From Ascoidea rubescens DSM 1968 (lineage: Eukaryota; Ascomycota; Saccharomycetes; Ascoideales; Ascoideaceae): a DNA stretch of 64,000 bases. The notes beneath the pieces are model-generated. The model saw only the letters and a program-made list of their open reading frames with translations, had not been told where the DNA came from and searched no databases. This document shows positions 58,801 to 64,000 of the stretch, piece after piece. The stretch spans positions 48,862 to 112,861 of the forward strand of contig NW_017962928.1 in NCBI RefSeq assembly GCF_001661345.1. Direction: 5' to 3'. A program made the translations under genes and the position numbers. Numbering within the stretch: the stretch's first letter is position 1; each line of letters begins with the position of its first letter.

Positions 58801-59575
58801 AATATTTTTTATAAGTATGGTTTTGGGTTCAATTGCATGGTTGAAGGGTCCCTTATGTATTAAATTAGTCAGTAGCAATGCAGATTCTAATGATATTAAT
58901 GGAAAGAACTCGAAAAAGATTTTACTCGGGTATAATAATTTATTTGGATCTACATATTTCTTGTTGATTTTAAATTTTCTTATTATGATACTTTTAGTGA
59001 ATAAACCATTAGGAGGAATTTTGATCTTATTATTGGTGATACAAATTTTAACTGTTTTAGAGATAATAGATATATTAAATTTGAAAGACAATATGATATC
59101 TATAATATTGTTAAATTTGTTGGGCTTATCATATTTCTATTCAACTGGACATCAAGCAACTATATCTTCAATTCAATGGGAGTATGCTTTTATGCTATCA
59201 AAATCTATACGCTTTCCATTTACACATTTTACATTGATACTTAATAATTTTGGAAGTTTTATTTTGGTATCCATCTCGATAGCATTGATTAAATTTTGGA
59301 AACTAACACCAATGAAGGAAACAAAGCCTATTTCGTTGATATCAAAAATAATTGAAAATTGGTTAACTTTACTAATGATTCAAACATTTTTAACATTAAT
59401 TTCGATGATAATGGCAAGTCATTTTAAAAGACATTTGATGGTTTGGAAGATTTTTACACCAAGAATGTTGATGAATCTTTTAATTTTAATAATAATGAAT
59501 GTAATTATACTATTTATAGGGATTTTTTTCGGCGTCTCGAGACTAATATATAAAGTCAATCAAGTGTTTGGCTAA
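55808..59575 (+). CDS. GPI13: GPI ethanolamine-phosphate transferase 3 (GPI13/PIG-O)
   Basis: 1255 residues from the first in-frame ATG; the frame upstream opens only with GTG and is rejected. TM1 lies about residues 75-104. The lumenal alkaline-phosphatase-like catalytic domain follows: metal-binding VIIDALRFDF (Asp161), TTTLQRLKGLTTGSLPTF, LGDDTW, the diagnostic SHFLGVDHVGHRYGP and MGDHGMDVNGNHGG. The second half has about 12 further membrane spans with a charged Glu/Asp/Lys/Asn loop (about 830-890). Gpi13 adds phosphoethanolamine to the third mannose of the GPI precursor in the ER, the group through which proteins are attached, so it serves GPI proteins such as the TIP1-like one in this window. 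It is longer than S. cerevisiae Gpi13 (1017 residues) through loops. Confidence 0.94.
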   Translation: MSTFQDQIDNTPNNDIHNHSSSDSDQYDRFFDQMAIQNDHLERMEALKKKIQRQKWIRLHQQFKQDLRLKKFKYVNILYCFNLFLLFCLQIIALFFFLKGFLLQKTSSNNYANSLSNIDNVLENNQISNYLFNNDSSLFNVSLNQHSQKPSFEKSIIVIIDALRFDFVIPSNSSISPSIQTSQFYHNNFPTLYQTFSSNPQNSLLLKFIADPPTTTLQRLKGLTTGSLPTFKEAGSNFNGNDINEDNLIYQLFNNNKSISFLGDDTWVSLFNKYLNQNISYPYESLNVWDLHSVDNGVIMHLFPLLNSSENSFDYINLNTSTSLPFSNSKKQHLYNNSKNWDILISHFLGVDHVGHRYGPSNYEMIPKLNQMDSILKKLIQNLSNDTLLIVMGDHGMDVNGNHGGDSIEELESTLFFYSKTPILNHTSNDLLINLNQNKINKNIYDITNNGENYRSVNQVDLVSTLSLLLNLPIPYNNLGLPIDELFLNHFNSFNHPELSNFQLNLLNIINLMKNQFISINQIHNYRLSNPDLKNDIEINNQFQAILKKYHQINDSFYKISLNQTASEDEIATNYFSEQIKKLILDIKNYQSNSLNKCQEKWAQFNMTYQIIGILLFFSSLIVLVIISKLIPSVVISQLNDEFLSSIILMIFLMVIIFLSVFLILKPTTIFESLLDCFIFSIGFGIFMGYLITIFDRYSLSWLKFQIKNFAKDNDSDWSFTNIASLIILGFVYTSNSLIIWENKIVNILLITYGVLLLISIIKKKVRLNYKYNRYIEFLNENKLNKEEVEVLISGNGSNSELNNVKDVINLNDERDEINEKNEKDITNEKDEKDKISPKMKLARKHFNEDDDINSYKRKKINYNLAFYHSISFIIVQRLSSTVKVCREEQINFNSKLMKKTLIKNCGDSPIEFLSIKTLLLLLVVILYFKIAIKKYFIDNYQSASFKLWFQKFFIRLSYLVLVYWFLEYLEVNQDVNVNFFKISVNIIKEFKIWIARIIFFISMVLGSIAWLKGPLCIKLVSSNADSNDINGKNSKKILLGYNNLFGSTYFLLILNFLIMILLVNKPLGGILILLLVIQILTVLEIIDILNLKDNMISIILLNLLGLSYFYSTGHQATISSIQWEYAFMLSKSIRFPFTHFTLILNNFGSFILVSISIALIKFWKLTPMKETKPISLISKIIENWLTLLMIQTFLTLISMIMASHFKRHLMVWKIFTPRMLMNLLILIIMNVIILFIGIFFGVSRLIYKVNQVFG

Positions 59576-60368
59576 AAACTAATAAATAAGTATTGATATA
59601 TAAAACAATCAGAAAGCAAGAAGGATAGTAAGAAAAGAAAAAGGGTCTTATAACTTTAAAGGCAGCTATGTTACAGTCTCTTCCAATAACAAATACACTG
59701 CTTTAGAAAGTGCAAGAGCATGTATAATGATACCAAGCGTGCTCAAGGTTTGCGAGTGGTTTTTCATTTCCAAAAAGTTTAAAGAAAGATCCTTAAAAAA
59801 ATTCTTAAATACAGGAAAAAAGAAAGCCCAAATACAATACGATTATGAATAAGAAATTTGCAAACAATAAGATTACATGAACCCAAGCTTAAAACAAAGT
59901 CAAACAAACACACGACGATTCAAAAAATGCTACAAAAGTGACAATGATTTGGGTGATTACCACAACATAATTGACTTTAAAGTGGCTGTGATGAAAAACT
60001 GGCAGAAGCATTCAAAGTGTTTTAATCCAAAACAATGTCTTTTTGGTCATGCTAGACTTTACTAACTATTATATCACCCTATTTTGATTCTTATTCATAA
60101 AGATGAATCACCATTTTTTAACATTCCTACGCCTTTATTGATTTCAGTTTGGGATTTGATACCAATTGAATACTCTGTTGAGCTGGATCAAATAGCATAA
60201 ATACCTGGGTTTTTCTTTCGAGTTTTATTTTCAATTTCTGCCATCCAAGATCTTCAATAAGACTTTCAAATAATTTCAAATTTTTTAACAATTTTCAAAT
60301 CGTCTAAAAGTACATTATTACTTAATTCAAATAATTTTTACTAAAAACCAATATCAAGTAATATCACA
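59576..60368. promoter_or_regulatory. GPI13 3' region and promoter of the small four-TM gene
   Basis: 793 bp, AT-rich. A 62-codon open frame at 59877-60065 has no recognisable feature. AACTTTAAAG (59651-59660) is an isolated palindrome-like word. No RNA gene seen. Confidence 0.4.
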
Positions 60369-60869
60369 ATGGGAGTATCGAATTTACTTGATGACGCTGT
60401 TTATTTATTCACCATAGTTTGGGCTGCTATTAGTTGGTTCATATTTTTTGTTAGCACTGCATATACCCAAAACAAGTTTGGCACTTTCATGGGATTAGCT
60501 TGGTTTGCAGTGTTCTTTCAATTATTTGTTTTGGTTTTGGTTATCGTTTTCCAATTTAACGATTTTATTTACCCCAGAAGATTTGCCACATTCCTAAATT
60601 CAAGCTTGGTGATTTCATTCCTTTTAAATGTCATTATTACCGATGCCTTTATTCATCCCAGTTTTTTTGGTTATTGCGTAGCTCTTGGTGTTGGTGCCAT
60701 GTTATCTGCAATGACAGACTTTATCTGGATTTTCTACTTCAGCTTGGAACCAAATGAACCATTGAGAAAACGCTCATTGAAAAAATCATATCTTAACAAA
60801 CACAACAACGCTCCCAATCCACCCCAAATAACTCCAAAAGAAAGTCTTGATAACAATTACAATGCCTAA
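60369..60869 (+). CDS. Small four-TM membrane protein, MARVEL-like topology
   Basis: 166 residues. Four hydrophobic helices at about 10-30, 40-62, 75-95 and 100-126, then a hydrophilic tail of 38 residues (LRKRSLKKSYLNKHNN, then PPQITPKES). Tetraspan proteins of this size in yeast include the Nce102/MARVEL and Sur7 groups of the plasma membrane, but I see no Sur7-type Cys motif and only weak resemblance to MARVEL, so no name is given. Clean ATG context (ACAATGG), even codon use, and conserved-looking loops (FNDFIYPRRFATF, YFSLEPNEPLRKR) make it a real gene. It sits between GPI13 and the LRR gene, all on the + strand. Confidence 0.75.
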   Translation: MGVSNLLDDAVYLFTIVWAAISWFIFFVSTAYTQNKFGTFMGLAWFAVFFQLFVLVLVIVFQFNDFIYPRRFATFLNSSLVISFLLNVIITDAFIHPSFFGYCVALGVGAMLSAMTDFIWIFYFSLEPNEPLRKRSLKKSYLNKHNNAPNPPQITPKESLDNNYNA

Positions 60870-61528
60870 TTTCTTTTGCCGAAAAACATGCCGTTTTCAT
60901 TGTGCCGTTTTCATTATACCCTTTTTTATTTATGTATTTTTTTTTCTGTGTCTATTGTTCTGGTCTTATAGTCTTTTCTTTACTATGTCTTTAGTTATCT
61001 ATCATCTTTAATCTTTAATCTTTAATCTCCAAATAACTATTTTCAGCAACACAATTTTTCTCCATGCTCCTGGGCCCCATCCACACTGCTGGTGCTCTGA
61101 CCAACATGCCTATTTTGGTACACTGCAGGACCAAGCAAAGTATGCACTTGGCAGTCAAAGCTGCGGTTCAAAATCCGCTTCCGGGTGAGTACCGGGGGCT
61201 GGTGTTGACCTCTGCCAGAAATTATCTCCGGTGCAGTTTCCAGCGACGAAAAAAGCACTCTCCAAAACAAACCCTGTCTTTATGTCTTCTCTCTGCCCTT
61301 TATTGCCTTTATGTCTGGTGCCGGTGGAAGGTTGGATCATATCACAAACAATGGCAGACTCAACGTAGAAACAATGTCCAGTTAATGTCCACTCAATGCT
61401 GACATATATTCTGGTATAAAGACACCCAAGTCTGTTAGCCAGCTCCATTTCTCTGCTTTTAATTGTTCTTCACCCTACGCTTCCAGCTTCTTATCTTCCA
61501 TCCCATATTATGCCAGCCAAACACAAAA
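60870..61528. promoter_or_regulatory. Promoter of the LRR gene with GC-rich island
   Basis: 659 bp. 60900-61050 is T-rich 3' sequence (tandem TCTTTAATC at 61007-61028); 61055-61330 is GC-rich. GCGG...CCGC around GTTCAAAATC at 61163-61178 mimics a tRNA T-arm, but there is no matching acceptor stem. No gene supported. Confidence 0.4.
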
Positions 61529-63679
61529 ATGCTTCAGCTATTACAGTTTCCTCTTCATATAATTGAAGCTGTGTTTGACCTGCTTCCCCTCGACAAGCTC
61601 TTCTTGTTTACTTTTGTTCCTTCCTTAAGAGCTATTGCCTATCATTACTTATTTCGAAATTTAGAGATTAATTGCCATATACCCAAGAGTGTCTGCCATA
61701 ATACTTTTAAAAACCAAAACTTTGATAAAACTAATAAGTTGGATAAGGTTAAAAGAAATGACAAAAGCGATAAAATTGGTGACAAAATTAATGAAAGCAA
61801 TTACAATAATGCTTCCGATAATCTAAATACTCCCAATCATTCTGATAATTCTGATAATCTCAATAATTCTAACCATTCTAGTCATTCTGATACCGATAAT
61901 TCTGATCAATACAATACTAATCAGAAAGCATCTTCATATGTATCTCCCACTCAAAAGTTTAATGACTATAAATTTGAATATAATTTTAATCAATATTTCA
62001 ACTATTATGGTTATATAAAGATCAGTATTAATGATATTTTATTGTTTGATTCTGTTTTATTACTTTCTCAAACTCAAAATTCCTTAAATACAAACAAAAA
62101 AATTAAATTTCTTAACTTTCAAAATCTATCAAATTCTTTAAATATTAAAATTTTTAAAAATTCAAAATTCAAAAGGATTAATAAACTTAGTTTTAATAAT
62201 CAATCAAATTCTGATCACTTCATTTCATCTTATTCAAGGTTATATTCAAATCTAAACTCTTCGGTAAATTTCAATTCATCACCACAAAACGATCCAGATT
62301 ATCTGCGAAGTTTCAATAGCAAAATTATTTTAAATGAATTGAATTTTTTCAGTTTGTTAAAATTAATTTTAATCAAGTTATCAAATAACAATTCAAACAA
62401 TATTACGTCTCTAAATCTTGCTTATAATAATTTAATCTATCCTCCAAATTGTCTCAATTTATTGAAAAATTTAAAATATTTATCAACTTTAAATTTATCA
62501 AACAATAATATATCAAGCTTATTTAATTTCCATTTAATTTCTAATGATAACAATTATATCAAATCCTTAAATCTTTCAAATAATAAAATCATCAAACTCG
62601 AATATTTTAAAAATTTCAAATTTTTATCAATTTTAAATTTATCTAATAATAGAATTTTTGATTTAAAAAATTTAGAAGATTTAGTTAATTTAAAAGAATT
62701 GAATGTTTCATTCAATAGAATTACAAATTTAAACCATTTAAATAATTTCACAAAACTTGAGTCCTTAAATATTTCTTCAAATTATAAAATTAAGAAAATC
62801 GAAAATTTAAACCAATTAACTAGTCTAAAAATATTAAATATTTCTAATAATTCTTTATCTAAAATTGAAAATTTAAATCATTTGAAATCACTTGAATTAT
62901 TAAATTTATCTTTCAATTTAATCTCAAAAATTGAAGGCCTAGATAACTTGGTAAATTTGCAAAAACTAAATTTATCCTATAATAAATTAGATAAAATTCA
63001 AAATATTGATATTTTAAAAAATTTAAAAAATTTAGACTTGAGTTCAAATATTTTTATTAAAAAAATCGAAAATTTATCAGTGAATAAACAAAATCTAATA
63101 AAATTGGATTTATCCGGCAACTCTATTAAAAATATTGAAAATTTAATGAATTTACTGAATTTAAACAGATTAAATTTAAGTAAAAACTATAATTTAACAA
63201 AAATCGAAAATTTAGAAAATTTGAAAAATTTAGAAAATTTATTAATCTCAAATTGCTCAATAAATGATTTTAATGGTATAATTAATTTAAAAAAATTGAA
63301 AAACTTGAATTTATCTTCAAACAAGATTACAAAAATAAATAAACCATTTTCAGAGAATTTGACTAATCTAATGACATTAAATCTCTCAAATAATCAAATT
63401 GATCAAATCAAAATTGATGATTTTGAAAATCTAAAATCATTAAAGATTTTAGATTTAAGCATAAATTTGCTATTTAAAAAATTTATTAAAAATACAAAAG
63501 AAAATGAAGAAGATTATGATAATTACAATGAAGAGTTAATTATTGAATATTTTGAAAAATTACCAAATTTAAAATATTTATCATTAGAAAAAGATGTTCT
63601 AGTTGAAAATTTTAGGATTCCAGAATTTGAATTTAAAAGAACAATTTCTGATAATATAAGTCTTTATTCTGTTGATTGA
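61529..63679 (+). CDS. F-box-like / leucine-rich repeat protein
   Basis: 716 residues from ATG 61529; the longer frame would start with TTG. Residues about 5-45 (FPLHIIEAVFDLLPLDKLFL and the following FTFVPSLRAIAYHYLF) resemble an F-box. Residues about 65-150 are Asn/Asp/Ser-rich linker. Residues about 290-690 are some 18 LRRs of the 21-22-residue SDS22-like type (NLVNLQKLNLSYNKLDKIQN pattern). F-box/LRR proteins commonly act as SCF ubiquitin-ligase substrate receptors; SDS22-type LRRs bind PP1. The F-box is weak, so either role is inference. One CTG codon sits at the F-box residue before LP, and others at a variable LRR position and in the linker. Confidence 0.8.
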   Translation: MLQLLQFPLHIIEAVFDLLPLDKLFLFTFVPSLRAIAYHYLFRNLEINCHIPKSVCHNTFKNQNFDKTNKLDKVKRNDKSDKIGDKINESNYNNASDNLNTPNHSDNSDNLNNSNHSSHSDTDNSDQYNTNQKASSYVSPTQKFNDYKFEYNFNQYFNYYGYIKISINDILLFDSVLLLSQTQNSLNTNKKIKFLNFQNLSNSLNIKIFKNSKFKRINKLSFNNQSNSDHFISSYSRLYSNLNSSVNFNSSPQNDPDYLRSFNSKIILNELNFFSLLKLILIKLSNNNSNNITSLNLAYNNLIYPPNCLNLLKNLKYLSTLNLSNNNISSLFNFHLISNDNNYIKSLNLSNNKIIKLEYFKNFKFLSILNLSNNRIFDLKNLEDLVNLKELNVSFNRITNLNHLNNFTKLESLNISSNYKIKKIENLNQLTSLKILNISNNSLSKIENLNHLKSLELLNLSFNLISKIEGLDNLVNLQKLNLSYNKLDKIQNIDILKNLKNLDLSSNIFIKKIENLSVNKQNLIKLDLSGNSIKNIENLMNLLNLNRLNLSKNYNLTKIENLENLKNLENLLISNCSINDFNGIINLKKLKNLNLSSNKITKINKPFSENLTNLMTLNLSNNQIDQIKIDDFENLKSLKILDLSINLLFKKFIKNTKENEEDYDNYNEELIIEYFEKLPNLKYLSLEKDVLVENFRIPEFEFKRTISDNISLYSVD

Positions 63680-63905
63680 ACAAAAGTTGAAAAAAAAGAC
63701 AAACTAAGCAAGAAAACAAATCATCAAATCATCAAATCATCAAAAAATGAAGTTATTTTAGACTAATAAAGTATTATTTTTTTGCAAAATGAATATATAG
63801 GTCACTGCTTATATAAACCGAAAAAATGCCAGAAAAAAAGTGGAAATAATTTCAAAAAATTGGTTTACAATCACAATTTGTTTTTGGTTAGTAGTATATG
63901 ATACG
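63680..63905. other. Convergent spacer
   Basis: AT-rich 3' sequence of two converging genes, with tandem ATCATCAA units at about 63720-63742 and a TATATAAA word at 63811-63818. Nothing else seen. Confidence 0.4.
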
Positions 63906-64000
63906 CTATAGCTTCGAGCTCTTCTCCAATAGAGCCTTCTTGAGTGTCTGGGGATACACACCAGGGCCTGTGGGAAAGCCTCTGTGCCAGCTGCCACCAT
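63906..64000 (-). CDS. 3' end of an unidentified gene (partial)
   Basis: Reading leftward from the window edge, one frame gives about 30 residues ending GFPTGPGVYPQTLKKALLEK then SSKL and a TAG (63906-63908), with yeast-preferred codons (AGA, GGT, AAG). A second frame (ending at 63874, tail with EGSIGEELEAIAYHIL) is also open. I favour the first because of its compact, protein-like composition and codon use, but the choice needs the neighbouring sequence. Family not recognised. A frame beginning with ATG at 63998-64000 is open too, but its basic, irregular composition looks spurious. Confidence 0.4.
   Translation of the reverse strand, partial: GGSWHRGFPTGPGVYPQTLKKALLEKSSKL

Noticed and set aside
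59877-60065. 62-codon frame with two Cys and His residues near its end
   Set aside because: Too short, no zinc-binding spacing that fits a known family, AT-rich spacer context.
61155-61185. tRNA T-arm-like GCGGTTCAAAATCCGC
   Set aside because: Only a 4-bp stem with an 8-nt loop; no box A, D-arm or acceptor stem upstream on either strand.

Overview
This window is nuclear DNA from a budding yeast (Saccharomycotina). It is strongly AT-rich, and many proteins carry long Asn-rich, Asp/Glu-rich or Gln-rich linkers. I recognise about 16 conserved yeast genes on both strands, mostly single-exon. The exception is a sorting-nexin gene with two clear GTATGT...AG introns. In the frames I scanned by hand, CTG is absent from well-conserved proteins (none in YCS4 or ALE1) and survives mainly in variable positions. 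This suggests a lineage in which CUG is not normally read as leucine (for example the Saccharomycopsis/Ascoidea or Candida-type clades). All translations described here use the standard code.

Layout, left to right. 1-143 is the 3' end of an unrecognised + gene. It converges on an Asn-rich orphan protein (706-4311, -). ADD66 (proteasome chaperone) and a TIR/TIP1-type GPI cell-wall protein follow on the + strand, then a MATE transporter on the - strand. A 4-kb divergent region with a GC-rich, hairpin-dense island and a very long ATG-free leader precedes a GAC1-like glycogen-targeting subunit of PP1. The next 3.7 kb lies between two convergent genes and holds no recognisable gene. Then come AIM34-like (-), a large coiled-coil protein (-), condensin subunit YCS4 (+), MVP1 (+, three exons), RCL1 (-), TFIIIA/PZF1 (-), MED4 (+), SEY1 (-), ALE1 (-), TAF4 (-) and a doubtful small membrane ORF (+). 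A 3.4-kb upstream region leads to a WOR1/MIT1-type WOPR regulator (+). The right end holds RRP12 (+), GPI13 (+), a small four-TM protein (+), an F-box-like/LRR protein (+) and the 3' end of an unidentified - gene.

The genes are not a pathway cluster. They cover transcription (MED4, TAF4, TFIIIA, WOPR factor), rRNA processing (RCL1, RRP12), chromosome condensation (YCS4), membrane and lipid biology (SEY1, ALE1, GPI13, MVP1), cell wall, glycogen control and proteasome assembly. AIM34-MVP1-TAF4 and MED4-ALE1, which are neighbours in Saccharomyces cerevisiae, are still loosely linked here. The AIM34, MVP1 and TAF4 promoters each carry an RTCACGTG octamer.

I see no transposon, tRNA, rRNA or other confidently assignable RNA gene. 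The most interesting features are non-coding: GC-rich islands in an AT-rich background, long pyrimidine-rich ATG-depleted leaders in front of the two regulatory genes GAC1 and WOR1, upstream ORFs whose TGA overlaps the main ATG, and the unexplained convergent gap.
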